From assembly GCF_900582195.1 (NCBI RefSeq), contig NZ_UTHA01000023.1:1-41974 (forward strand): DNA of 41,974 nucleotides, written 5' to 3'. Position 1 is the stretch's first letter. Each line of letters starts with the position of its first letter. Below are positions 15,969 to 24,552 of the stretch, in pieces. The position numbers and the translations under genes are program-made. This stretch comes from Pseudomonas viridiflava (lineage in GTDB: Bacteria > Pseudomonadota > Gammaproteobacteria > Pseudomonadales > Pseudomonadaceae). The notes beneath the pieces were generated by a model. That model was not told the origin of the DNA. It saw nothing but the letters and a program-made list of their open reading frames with translations, and ran no database searches.

Positions 15969-17390
15969 TTACTTGCTGGCAACAGTCTCCGGTTGCCAGC
16001 CGCCGCCAAGGGCCTTGTAGATCGCGACGATGCCGCGATACAGGTCGACTTCGGCCTGGGCCTGGCTGTCTTCAGCGTTCAGACGTTCACGCTGAGCGTC
16101 GAGCAGCACGAGGAAGTCAGTGGTACCTTCGCGGTAGCGGATTTCAGCGAGGTCGGCAGCCTTGCGGCTTGATTCACTCTGACGGATCAGCGAGATCAGG
16201 CGTTGCTGACGCTTGCCGTAATCGCTGAAGGCGTTTTCCGACTCTTCCAGTGCCAGCAGGACTTGTTGCTCGTAAGTCGCCAGTGCGCCCTCGGCTTCGG
16301 CATCTGCGCCGCGCAAACGCGCTCGCACACTGCCAAGGTCGAACGCCGCCCAGGTGATGCTCGGACCGAGCGCCCAGGCGTTGGCCGCCGAGGAACCGAT
16401 TTGCGAGCCACGCCCGGCTGTCCAGCCCAGGAAGCCGCTGAGGCTGACCCGTGGGAACAGATCGGCTTTCGCGACGCCGATGCGCGCTGTGGCCGACGCC
16501 AGATTTCTTTCGGCGCTGAGAATATCGGGACGGCGTTGCAACAGTTCGCCCGGATCACCGATCGGCAAGGCCTTGGCAATCGCCGGCAAGTCTTTTGGAC
16601 TTAGATCGACGGTCAGCTTGTCCGGACGCTCACCGAGCAGGGTGGCGATGCGGTTTTTCTGCCGAACCTGTTCCGCCTGCAACTGCGGCACGGTGGCTTC
16701 AACGTTGGCCAGACGCGCATCGGCCCGTTCGACATCGAGCTGATCACCGACACCGGCGTCTCGCAGGCTGATGGTGATCTTGCGCGATTCCACCTGGTTG
16801 TTCAGGTTGGCCACGGCGATCTTTTCGCGCAGTTGCGCGCCACGCAGTTGACCGTAAGCGTCGACCAGTTCGGCAATCATGGTGACTTGCAGTTGATACA
16901 GGTCGGCTTCGGCCGCTTGCTGGTCGGCGTCGCTGGCTTCCAGATTGCGCTGGATACGCCCGAACAGGTCAAGCTCCCAGGCCATGTCCAGGCCGAGGTC
17001 ATAGCGTTCGCTATTGACCCGGTTGGTGGTCTGGCCGGGGATTTGGCCCTTGGCCAGGTCACTGCTGGCGCGGCTGGTGATGGTCGGCATCGCATCGTTG
17101 CTGGCGTCGTCGCGGATCGCCCGGGCGGCTTTCCAGCGGGCGAACGCCACGCGCAGTTCACGGTTGCCTTGCAGTGATTGCGTCACCAACTGGTTGAGGG
17201 TTGGATCGTCGAACTGCTGCCACCAGATGCCTTCGAATTTCGAACGATCGAAGTTCTTTTGCCCGGCGGCGCCGTCGGTGGCGGCCGTGATGTTGGCCGC
17301 CTCCGTGGCTGGGGTCTTGTAGTCGGGGCCGACAGCGCAGGCGCTGAGGGCCAGCACCAGCAGACTCGGCAGGAAGACTTTCAGACTCAT
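15969..17390 (-). CDS. oprN: Outer-membrane efflux channel lipoprotein, OprN
   Basis: A 473-residue TolC/NodT-type outer-membrane factor. The signal sequence ends in lipobox LALSAC, with Cys18 as the acylation site, followed by the family-typical AVGPDYKTP. Two repeated helical halves follow, with LQGNRELRVAFARWKAARA in the first and LQRRPDILSAERNLASATARIG in the second. It forms the outer exit duct for the MexF pump. Its ATG (17388-17390) overlaps the mexF TGA by four bases, the usual third position in mexEF-oprN operons, and a strong terminator follows. The name is given by operon position next to clear MexE/MexF proteins plus family match; orthology to P. aeruginosa OprN is likely but rests on context as well as sequence. 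Confidence 0.92.
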   Translation of the reverse strand: MSLKVFLPSLLVLALSACAVGPDYKTPATEAANITAATDGAAGQKNFDRSKFEGIWWQQFDDPTLNQLVTQSLQGNRELRVAFARWKAARAIRDDASNDAMPTITSRASSDLAKGQIPGQTTNRVNSERYDLGLDMAWELDLFGRIQRNLEASDADQQAAEADLYQLQVTMIAELVDAYGQLRGAQLREKIAVANLNNQVESRKITISLRDAGVGDQLDVERADARLANVEATVPQLQAEQVRQKNRIATLLGERPDKLTVDLSPKDLPAIAKALPIGDPGELLQRRPDILSAERNLASATARIGVAKADLFPRVSLSGFLGWTAGRGSQIGSSAANAWALGPSITWAAFDLGSVRARLRGADAEAEGALATYEQQVLLALEESENAFSDYGKRQQRLISLIRQSESSRKAADLAEIRYREGTTDFLVLLDAQRERLNAEDSQAQAEVDLYRGIVAIYKALGGGWQPETVASK

Positions 17391-20300
17391 TGTTGCGCCT
17401 CCAGTTTCAGAGCTTTGGCCGCTTTGCGGGCTTCGCCGCGTTCGACAAAGTTACGGATCAGTACGTAAAACACTGGGGTCAGCAACAGCCCGAAGAAGGT
17501 CACCCCGAGCATCCCGGAGAACACCGCCACACCCATGGCGTGACGCATCTCGGCACCGGCACCGCTGGAGAACACCAGTGGCACCACACCCATGATGAAC
17601 GCGAAGGAGGTCATCAGGATCGGCCGCAGACGCAGACGGCAGGCTTCCAGTACCGCAGCGAGCGGGTCGAGGCCTTCCTCCTGTTTGTCCTTGGCGAACT
17701 CGACGATCAGAATCGCGTTCTTGCAGGCAAGTCCGACCAGTACGATCAAGCCGATCTGGGTAAAGATGTTGTTATCACCGCCCGAGATGATCACACCGGT
17801 GATGGCCGACAGCAGGGTCATCGGTACGATCAGGATCACCGCCAGTGGCAAGCTCCAGCTTTCGTACTGAGCGGCGAGTACCAGGAACGCCAGCAGTACG
17901 CAAAGCGGGAACACGAACAGCGCGGTGTTGCCGGACAGAATCTGCTGGTAGGTCAGGTCGGTCCACTCGTAGGTCATGCCGTTTGGCAGCTCATCTTTCA
18001 GCAGTTTCTCGATGGCTTTTTCCGCTTGACCGGAGCTGTAGCCCGGGGCAGCCGCGCCGTTGATTTCTGCGGTGATGAAGCCGTTGTAGTGCATCACGCG
18101 ATCCGGACCCGAGGTGTCGCTGACCTTGATGAAGGTCGCCAGCGGGATCATTTCGCCTTTGTTGTTGCGTACTTTGAGCTGACCGATCTGATCGGATTCG
18201 AGGCGGAACTGTTGTTCGGCCTGAACGTTGACCTGATAGGTGCGCCCGAAACGGTTGAAGTCGTTGGCATACAGCGAACCCAGGTAAATCTGCAGGGTGT
18301 CGAAGATGTCGCTGACGGCCACGCCGTGGGTCTTGGCTTTCTCACGGTCGATGGCGGCATCGACCTGCGGCACGTTCACGGTGTAGCTGGTGAACAGGCC
18401 CGCCAGTTCCGGCACGCTGTGGCTCTTGTTGATGATGTTCATGGTTTCTTTGTACAGCTCGTCGTAGCCCAGGTTGCCCCGGTCTTCGATTTGCAGGCGG
18501 AAACCACCAATGGTGCCCAGACCTTGTACCGGCGGTGGCGGGAAGATCGCCATGTACGCCTCTTGAATGTTCGCGTACTGGCCGTTCAAGGCCCCGGCGA
18601 TGGCACCGGCGGACATGCTCGGGTCTTTACGCTCGTCGAACGGCTTAAGCGTCACGAAGACGATGCCGGCGTTCGGGCTGTTGGTGAAGCCGTTGATCGA
18701 CAGACCCGGAAACGCGACGGCACTTTCCACGCCTGGCTGTTTCAGCGCCATGTCCGACATGCGTTTGATGACTTCTTCGGTGCGATCCAGGCTCGATGCG
18801 TCCGGCAGTTGGGCGAAAGCCACCAGGTATTGCTTGTCCTGGCCCGGTACGAAGCCGGTCGGCGTGCTGGAGAAACCGAAGAAGGTCAGCACCATCAGAC
18901 CTGCGTACAGCAGCAGGGCGATGCCGCTGCCACGGATAACCCGGCGCACGGTACCGACGTAGCCATGGCTGGCACGATCGAAGAAGCGGTTGAACGGGCG
19001 AAACAGCCAGCCACCGAAGATCTTGTCGAGTACCTTGGAGAAGCGGTCTTTCGGTGCGTCATGGCTTTTCAGCAATACGGCGGCCAATGCTGGCGACAGG
19101 GTCAGCGAGTTGAACGCCGAGATCACGGTCGAGATCGCGATGGTCAGTGCGAATTGCTTGTAAAACTGCCCGGTAAGGCCGGAGATGAACGCCGCCGGAA
19201 CAAACACCGCACACAGCACCAGCGCCGTGGCAACGATCGGGCCGGTCACTTCACGCATGGCACGCTTGGTGGCTTCGACGGGATTCAATCCGAGCTCGAT
19301 ATTGCGCTCGACGTTCTCCACCACCACGATGGCGTCGTCCACCACGATACCGATCGCCAGTACCAGGCCGAACAGTGACAAAGCGTTGAGCGAGAAGCCG
19401 AACAGGTGCATCACCGCAAACGTACCGATCAACGATACTGGCACCGCCACCAACGGAATGATCGAGGCGCGCCAGGTTTGCAGGAACAGGATCACCACCA
19501 GTACCACGAGGATCAGTGCTTCGAAGAGGGTGTGAACCACCGCTTCGATCGAGCCGCGCACGAAGATCGTCGGGTCATAGACGATGCTGTAGTCCATGCC
19601 TTGCGGGAAGTTTTTCTTCAGCTCGTCCATCTTGCCGCGAACTTCGTTCGAGATGTCGATGGCATTGGAGCCAGGGCGCTGGAAGATCGGGATGGCCACC
19701 GCCGGTTGGTTGTCCAGCAACGAGCGCAGCGCGTATTGGCTGGAACCCAGCTCAACGCGCGCGATGTCCTTGAGGCGCGTGATTTCACCGTTGTCGCCTG
19801 CGCGAATGACGATGTTCTCGAATTCTTCCTCGCTGACCAGACGCCCTTGCGTGTTCACCGACAGCTGGAAGCTCTGGGCATTCGGGGCAGGCGGCGCGCC
19901 GAGTTGACCGGCAGCCACCTGACGGTTCTGCTCACGAATTGCCGTGACCACATCGGTCGCCGTCAGGTTGCGCGAAGCGGTCTTGTTCGGATCGAGCCAC
20001 ACTCGCAGCGAATAATCGCCCATACCAAACAACTGCACATCGCCGACACCGTTCAGACGAGCCAGCTCATCCTTGATGTTGAGGATCGCGTAGTTGGACA
20101 GGTAGAGCATGTCGTAGCGCTTGTCCGGCGAGGTCAAGTGCACAACCATGGTCAGGTCGGGCGAAGCCTTGTCGACGGTGATACCGATGCGCGTCACTTC
20201 CTCGGGAAGTTTCGGCTCGGTACGGGTCACCCGGTTTTGCACCTGCACCTGCGCATTGTCCAGGTCAGTGCCCAGGGCGAAGGTGATGGTCAGGGTGATC

Positions 20301-20566
20301 TTGCCGTCGGCGGTCGACTGCGAGGACATGTACAGCATGTTCTCGACGCCGGTGATGGCCTGCTCCAGCGGAGCGGCCACGGTTTCACCGATGACTTTAG
20401 GGTTGGCGCCCGGGAAGTTCGCACGTACCACCACGGTTGGCGGCACGACTTCCGGGTATTCGCTGATCGGAAGCTGGAACAGCGAAATCGCACCGGCGAT
20501 CAGGATCAACAGCGAGAGCACCGCTGCGAAGATCGGCCGTGAAATGAAGAATTGGGAAAAATTCAT
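17387..20566 (-). CDS. mexF: RND multidrug efflux transporter MexF
   Basis: A full-length 1059-residue HAE1-type RND transporter. The N-terminus (MNFSQFFISRPIFAAVLSLL), the segment IGETVAAPLEQAITGVENM and RVWLDPNKTASRNLTATDVV match what I recall of P. aeruginosa MexF almost residue for residue. The proton-relay Asp pair is in GIVVDDAIVVVENV. Twelve membrane segments and two large periplasmic loops fit the family. MexF exports chloramphenicol, fluoroquinolones, trimethoprim and quinolone signal precursors in P. aeruginosa; the substrate range here is inferred. The ATG at 20564-20566 lies 15 bases after the mexE stop, with CCGATG context and a purine-rich site upstream. No truncation or frameshift seen. 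Confidence 0.97.
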   Translation of the reverse strand: MNFSQFFISRPIFAAVLSLLILIAGAISLFQLPISEYPEVVPPTVVVRANFPGANPKVIGETVAAPLEQAITGVENMLYMSSQSTADGKITLTITFALGTDLDNAQVQVQNRVTRTEPKLPEEVTRIGITVDKASPDLTMVVHLTSPDKRYDMLYLSNYAILNIKDELARLNGVGDVQLFGMGDYSLRVWLDPNKTASRNLTATDVVTAIREQNRQVAAGQLGAPPAPNAQSFQLSVNTQGRLVSEEEFENIVIRAGDNGEITRLKDIARVELGSSQYALRSLLDNQPAVAIPIFQRPGSNAIDISNEVRGKMDELKKNFPQGMDYSIVYDPTIFVRGSIEAVVHTLFEALILVVLVVILFLQTWRASIIPLVAVPVSLIGTFAVMHLFGFSLNALSLFGLVLAIGIVVDDAIVVVENVERNIELGLNPVEATKRAMREVTGPIVATALVLCAVFVPAAFISGLTGQFYKQFALTIAISTVISAFNSLTLSPALAAVLLKSHDAPKDRFSKVLDKIFGGWLFRPFNRFFDRASHGYVGTVRRVIRGSGIALLLYAGLMVLTFFGFSSTPTGFVPGQDKQYLVAFAQLPDASSLDRTEEVIKRMSDMALKQPGVESAVAFPGLSINGFTNSPNAGIVFVTLKPFDERKDPSMSAGAIAGALNGQYANIQEAYMAIFPPPPVQGLGTIGGFRLQIEDRGNLGYDELYKETMNIINKSHSVPELAGLFTSYTVNVPQVDAAIDREKAKTHGVAVSDIFDTLQIYLGSLYANDFNRFGRTYQVNVQAEQQFRLESDQIGQLKVRNNKGEMIPLATFIKVSDTSGPDRVMHYNGFITAEINGAAAPGYSSGQAEKAIEKLLKDELPNGMTYEWTDLTYQQILSGNTALFVFPLCVLLAFLVLAAQYESWSLPLAVILIVPMTLLSAITGVIISGGDNNIFTQIGLIVLVGLACKNAILIVEFAKDKQEEGLDPLAAVLEACRLRLRPILMTSFAFIMGVVPLVFSSGAGAEMRHAMGVAVFSGMLGVTFFGLLLTPVFYVLIRNFVERGEARKAAKALKLEAQQ

Positions 20567-20581
20567 CGGAGTTGTCGTCCC

Positions 20582-21835
20582 TTAACCGCGTGGGTTCGTA
20601 GCAGCCAGCTTCACAACTGAACCGGACGCGCCTTTGGCAGGGGCGACTTTGGGCAGGTTGCTGGCTTCCAGCGCTTGGCGTTGTTGAGCGAGTGCCGCGA
20701 TGGTCTGTTCGCTGGCCATCGGCACCACTTCAGGGGTGACCGGCGAGCCCGGACGAACCCGTTGCAGACCCTTGACGATGATCGTGTCGTCTTTGTTCAG
20801 GCCGGTACGGACGATGCGCAGGCCTTCGATTTTCGGGCCCAGTTCGACGGCGCGGTATGCAGTTTTGTTGTCCGCATCCATGACCAGTACGAACTTCTTG
20901 CCGAGATCGGTACCGACGGCTTCGTCGTTGATCAGCATGGCGTTGTAGGTGCCGCTGCCGACCAGTTTCAGTCGTGCGTACAGACCCGGGGTGTAGGTGC
21001 CGTCGCGGTTGTCGAACACCGCACGACCACGGATGGTGCCGGTTTTCGGGTTGACCTGGTTGTCGACGAAGTTCATCTGACCGAGGTGCGGGTTGCCGTC
21101 TTCGTTGGACAGGCCCATGTACACCGGGGTGGTCGCGCCGCGCTGACCGTTGCGGGCGAGCTGGGTGTATTTGAGGAATACACGCTCGTCGGCGTCGAAG
21201 TAGGCGTAAACGCGGTCGGTGGACACCACACTGGTCAGCGGGGTGGTGTCGGCGGTCACCAGGTTACCGGCAGTGATTTCGGCACGGCTGACGCGGCCAC
21301 TGATCGGCGCGGTTACGCGGGTGAAGCTGAGGTTCAGTTTGGCCAGGTCCAGTTGCGCTTGCAGGGCACCGACGGCGGCGCGGGCTTCCTGTGCAGCGCT
21401 GGTGCGCGAGTCAGCCAGTTCGGCGGAAATGGCGTTGCTGGCGCGCAGACGTTCGCCACGACCGGCTTCGTTTTCACTGCGGGTGGCGTTGGCGCGGGAC
21501 TGGGCGACCAGTGCTTCGAGGCGGCGCACCTCAGCCTGGAACGGACGCGGGTCGATCTGGAACAGCAGGTCGCCTTTCTTGACCAGCGCGCCTTCGGTGA
21601 AAGCCACCTCGTCGATCTGGCCGGAGACCCGTGGACGGATTTCAACGGTTTCCGGCGCTTCGAGGCGCCCGGTGAATTCGTCCCACTCGTTGACCGGTTG
21701 TTCCAGCACCTTGGCCACGCTGACTTTTGCTGCGGGCATAGTGGCGGCAGTCTCCGGAGTCTTGCCGCAGGCGCTCATCACCAGTACGGCCAACATGGCC
21801 AACGGGAAGCGCAAATGTTTGAGTGACTGTTCCAT
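20582..21835 (-). CDS. mexE: RND periplasmic adaptor lipoprotein MexE
   Basis: A 417-residue membrane-fusion protein. Lipobox LVMSAC places the acylated Cys at residue 23. The lipoyl/barrel segments RPRVSGQIDEVAFTEGALVK and DPRPFQAEVRRLEALVAQSR and the later ITAGNLVTADTTPLTSVVS are as in MexE-type adaptors. I chose the ATG at 21833-21835 (MEQSLKHLRFPLA), which matches the MexE start and places the lipobox correctly; the frame extends another 42 codons upstream without a signal-like sequence. It is the first gene of mexEF-oprN. The leader carries a 15-bp perfect palindrome about 85 bases before the ATG, a candidate MexT site. A 2-kb block (M20 peptidase) and hipBA now lie between this promoter and mexT. 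Confidence 0.95.
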   Translation of the reverse strand: MEQSLKHLRFPLAMLAVLVMSACGKTPETAATMPAAKVSVAKVLEQPVNEWDEFTGRLEAPETVEIRPRVSGQIDEVAFTEGALVKKGDLLFQIDPRPFQAEVRRLEALVAQSRANATRSENEAGRGERLRASNAISAELADSRTSAAQEARAAVGALQAQLDLAKLNLSFTRVTAPISGRVSRAEITAGNLVTADTTPLTSVVSTDRVYAYFDADERVFLKYTQLARNGQRGATTPVYMGLSNEDGNPHLGQMNFVDNQVNPKTGTIRGRAVFDNRDGTYTPGLYARLKLVGSGTYNAMLINDEAVGTDLGKKFVLVMDADNKTAYRAVELGPKIEGLRIVRTGLNKDDTIIVKGLQRVRPGSPVTPEVVPMASEQTIAALAQQRQALEASNLPKVAPAKGASGSVVKLAATNPRG

Positions 21836-21919
21836 GGATGCATCCGCCAATGTATTGAAGATGGGCGGATGATGCTCGGCGAGGTGTGATGGCACGAATC
21901 GAATGAAGCAAAGGTAACT

Positions 21920-21934
21920 ATCATTCGGAATGAT
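21920..21934. promoter_or_regulatory. Palindrome upstream of mexE, candidate MexT (nod-box) site
   Basis: ATCATTCGGAATGAT is a 15-bp palindrome (7-bp arms, 1-bp centre) centred about 92 bases upstream of the mexE ATG. On the minus strand it reads ATCA-N5-AATGAT-N4-ACC, close to the ATCA-N5-GTCGAT-N4-ACYAT pattern reported for MexT targets, and has the T-N11-A LysR core. Binding by the MexT encoded at 25888 is inferred. Confidence 0.55.
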
Positions 21935-22064
21935 ATAAGGCCCGAACGAACTCTCTAGCATGCACCTTTCGTTAGGTGGCTATCAATCTCTCTGAGGGCA
22001 ATTCTGTGTTGCCTTGCGTGCAAAAGTCAGCAGCGAGGCTGCGCGGCGGGGATTATGCGGGGAT

Positions 22065-22098
22065 TAAAAATGCCGAACCCGCCATAGCGGGTTCGGCA
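22065..22098 (-). terminator. Terminator of the M20 peptidase gene
   Basis: A perfect 12-bp stem (TGCCGAACCCGC / GCGGGTTCGGCA, loop CATA on the plus strand) begins 7 bases past the peptidase stop and is followed on the minus strand by five T. It also isolates the mexE promoter from transcription of the upstream gene. Confidence 0.92.
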
Positions 22099-22104
22099 CC
22101 ACGG

Positions 22105-23847
22105 TCAGAGTTTCGGTAACTGACCGATGCGGCCGATCATTTCGGTCACGATCTGCAGATCCAGCTGGAATTGCTCCACCGTCTTGAACTCGCCATCGGT
22201 GTGACCGGTGTATTTCACACTTGGCATGGCCAGACCGAATTGCACGCCGTTCGGCAATTCATGCACCGAGGTGGCGCCGGCGGAGGTGCCAAACTCGTGT
22301 TTCATGCCGAGATTTTCTGTTGAAACAGCCAACAGTGTCTTGACCCACTCACCCTCAGGATTGCGGTACATCGGCTCGTCGATCGAAGAGTCAAAAGCAA
22401 CGGCTACGTGGCTCTTCTTGCTCCACGCTGCCAGTTTCTCAGCGATTTCTGCTTTGAGCTTCTCCGGCGACTTGCCCTTCGGAACGCGCAGGTTGACCGC
22501 AAGTTTGAAGGCTTTTTCGTCCATGCCGACGTAGGTCAGCGAAGTCGTCAGCGGCCCCATGAAGGAATCCGAAAAACCGACACCGAGTTTTTTGCCCAGA
22601 TAATCCAGACCCCAGTTGTCGGCGGCGTAACGCGCGGCATCGGTGATGTGGTTGTGCTTGAACGCGACTTTTTTGCCATCAAGGCTATTGATAAAGACCA
22701 GCATCCGCGCGACCGGGTTGACACCGGACTCTGGCTCGGAGGAGTGCGCGGATACCCCGGTCACGGTCAGTTTGACGTCTTTGCCGTCGACCTTGGCGTT
22801 CACCTGGAAATCGCCGCCATTGCGCTTGGCAAACTCGTCACCGACCTTCTGCAGGCTGGCGGCCAGTTCCGCAGGCTTGTCGGTAACGATCGTGGCAACC
22901 GACGCCGACGGGATCTGGTTCGTCGCCAAACCACCGGTCATCGAGATGACTTCCGCACCTTTGCCTTCGCCTTTGCGCTGGGCAAAGTTGGCCATGACGG
23001 TGCCGTAGCCTTTCTCCGCGATCACCACCGGATAACCGCCGTCCAGCGCCAGGTTGTAGTTTGGCGTCGGGTTACGTTCGAAGTAGTACGGAATCGCGTC
23101 GCCGGTGGTTTCTTCGGTGGTGTCGACCAGCAGCTTGAAGTTGCGCACCAGCGGCAGTTTTTCTTCCTTGATGACCTTCATGGCATACAGCGTGACCACG
23201 ATGCCGTTCTTGTCATCTTCGGTGCCGCGACCGTACATGCGATCACCGATCAGGGTGATCTTGAATGGGTCGAGGCGGGTGCCATCCTTGAGCACCCAGT
23301 TTTCCGGCGTCACCGGCACCACGTCAGCGTGCGCGTGGATACCAACCACTTCATCGCCACTGCCATCGAGGGAAATCTCGTAGACGCGGTTGTCGATGTT
23401 GCGGAATTTCAGATTGAAGGACTCGGCAAGGCTCTTGATCTTCGCCGCGATCTTGATGAATTCCGGGTTGTCGTGCTGTTCGACGCCGTCCTTGCGAAAG
23501 GTCGGGATCTCCACCAGTTCGCGCAGGGTTTCGGTGGCGGCTGCGCTGTACTTCGCGCGCGTGTAGATACCCAACAGACGATAGATTTCATTCTGCTGAT
23601 CGGCGGTCAGGGTCTTGTTATCAAGGTACGCGCCAATGGCCCGGCTGATGTCGGCGGTTTTCGCCAGATTGCTCTTGCCCAGATTACCGAGGAATTGGCG
23701 GAAGTCGGTGGCTTTGTCTGCACTGTAAGTCTTGAGGATTTCAGCGCTCTGTTGCGGAGTGATATTGGCTTGCGCGGGCGCCGTAAACACGGCAAGACCG
23801 GCCAGCATCAAGGTGGTGGCGGCCAGTTTTTTGAAAGGGACATTCAT
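22105..23847 (-). CDS. Secreted M20-family dipeptidase
   Basis: A 580-residue zinc peptidase of the M20 family with an N-terminal signal peptide (MNVPFKKLAATTLMLAGLAV, cleavage after AQA). Metal-site motifs are present: HAHADVVP, GTEDDKNG, the catalytic DTTEETTGD and the C-terminal TGHTDGE. About 110 residues of helical sequence precede the catalytic domain, longer than simple PepV/carnosinase-type dipeptidases. Start: the ATG at 23845-23847 is preceded by an AAAGGA at 13 bases, and another ATG at 23857-23859 sits too close to that same site. I keep the first because it gives the better signal peptide. It is monocistronic, with its own terminator, between hipBA and mexEF-oprN. It probably hydrolyses short peptides in the periplasm; substrate unknown. 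Confidence 0.9.
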   Translation of the reverse strand: MNVPFKKLAATTLMLAGLAVFTAPAQANITPQQSAEILKTYSADKATDFRQFLGNLGKSNLAKTADISRAIGAYLDNKTLTADQQNEIYRLLGIYTRAKYSAAATETLRELVEIPTFRKDGVEQHDNPEFIKIAAKIKSLAESFNLKFRNIDNRVYEISLDGSGDEVVGIHAHADVVPVTPENWVLKDGTRLDPFKITLIGDRMYGRGTEDDKNGIVVTLYAMKVIKEEKLPLVRNFKLLVDTTEETTGDAIPYYFERNPTPNYNLALDGGYPVVIAEKGYGTVMANFAQRKGEGKGAEVISMTGGLATNQIPSASVATIVTDKPAELAASLQKVGDEFAKRNGGDFQVNAKVDGKDVKLTVTGVSAHSSEPESGVNPVARMLVFINSLDGKKVAFKHNHITDAARYAADNWGLDYLGKKLGVGFSDSFMGPLTTSLTYVGMDEKAFKLAVNLRVPKGKSPEKLKAEIAEKLAAWSKKSHVAVAFDSSIDEPMYRNPEGEWVKTLLAVSTENLGMKHEFGTSAGATSVHELPNGVQFGLAMPSVKYTGHTDGEFKTVEQFQLDLQIVTEMIGRIGQLPKL

Positions 23848-24109
23848 TACGAAGGGCATTCCTTTGCAGGGCAGTTAGTAAGGCGTGTCTCAGGGTCGAG
23901 ACACATACACTTACAAACTAACACCGTGCCAGAGCCTTGCGTGAGTCCTGAAACGGGATGTGTCGCACAGAAATGCAAAAGGGGCGCACAAATGAAAAAG
24001 CCTCTGCGCAATCTGCTCATTGGTTGAAAATACCGTTGACTGAAAAGGTTCTGAGCGCCTCCCATAGCTGGCCTTGCGGTTCGATTTCATGGGTGGTAAG
24101 TCCAGTATA

Positions 24110-24146
24110 TTGTGGCTAGATAAATGAATTAGGCAGTAAGCCACAA
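24110..24146. promoter_or_regulatory. Inverted repeat upstream of hipBA (distal)
   Basis: TTGTGGCT at 24110-24117 and AGCCACAA at 24139-24146 are perfect 8-bp inverted arms 21 bases apart. It lies just upstream of the predicted hipBA promoter; candidate second operator for the antitoxin (inference). Confidence 0.4.
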
Positions 24147-24153
24147 ATAACGG

Positions 24154-24194
24154 GAATTAAGTAGCTTGTTAGGGCTGTAGCTTAATTCTATAAT
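24154..24194 (+). promoter_or_regulatory. hipBA sigma-70 promoter with nested inverted repeat
   Basis: TTGTTA (24166-24171), a 17-base spacer and a consensus TATAAT (24189-24194) precede the hipB ATG by 40 bases. Inverted arms GAATTAAG (24154-24161) and CTTAATTC (24181-24188) bracket the -35 box and abut the -10 box, where an autorepressor would block polymerase. HipB-type antitoxins usually repress their own operon; that this repeat is the operator is inferred. Confidence 0.65.
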
Positions 24195-24234
24195 TTTGGG
24201 AGTTAACCGGCAAAGAATGGGCTAGGCACACACT

Positions 24235-24552
24235 ATGTTGGATTTAAGCTTCAGCAAGCCGAGCGAAGTCGTTAAGCGCCTCTGCGATCGCTTGCGCACA
24301 GAGCGCTTGGCGCTGGACATGACACAAGCCGACCTGGCCGGGCGTGCCGGCATCGGCACAAACACCGTGTCCAATCTTGAAGCCGGGCGCAATGTCGGTT
24401 TCGAGAACGTCGTTCGGGTGGCGATAGCGCTTGGCCGGACCAAGGAACTTGAAGGCCTGTTCCTGCCAAAGCTGGACACCATCGAGGATATTCGGCGCTA
24501 TGAAAACAGCGCCAATCGTCTCCGTACCAAAAGGAAGCCCGGCAATGCTTGA
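24235..24552 (+). CDS. hipB: HipB-like antitoxin, XRE-family helix-turn-helix
   Basis: A 105-residue DNA-binding protein. The XRE helix-turn-helix lies at about residues 17-70, with the recognisable core LDMTQADLAGRAGIGTNTVSNLEAGR. The tail after residue 90 is basic (RLRTKRKPG). The ATG at 24235 lies 40 bases after a consensus -10 box. The next gene, a HipA kinase, starts inside its last codons (8-base overlap), the usual antitoxin-toxin order with translational coupling. HipB-type proteins neutralise HipA and repress the operon. Inverted repeats around the promoter fit that role. The sequence is closer to the broad HipB-like group than to E. coli HipB itself, so the name denotes family. Confidence 0.9.
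   Translation: MLDLSFSKPSEVVKRLCDRLRTERLALDMTQADLAGRAGIGTNTVSNLEAGRNVGFENVVRVAIALGRTKELEGLFLPKLDTIEDIRRYENSANRLRTKRKPGNA

Larger units (their letters stand above)
23848..24234. other. 387-bp AT-rich divergent region between peptidase and hipBA
   Basis: This gene-free stretch holds the hipBA promoter and operator-like repeats (listed separately) on the right. On the left, a 7-bp inverted repeat (GTGTCTC / GAGACAC, 23885-23904) lies 38-57 bases upstream of the peptidase ATG and could be an operator or a leader hairpin. Nothing else recognisable. Confidence 0.6.

Noticed and set aside
17390..19378. 662-codon open frame on the plus strand
   Set aside because: Shadow of mexF; composition is His/Gln/Asp-rich with no family pattern.
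22408..24027. 539-codon open frame on the plus strand
   Set aside because: Antisense to the M20 peptidase and running into the AT-rich gap; no motif.
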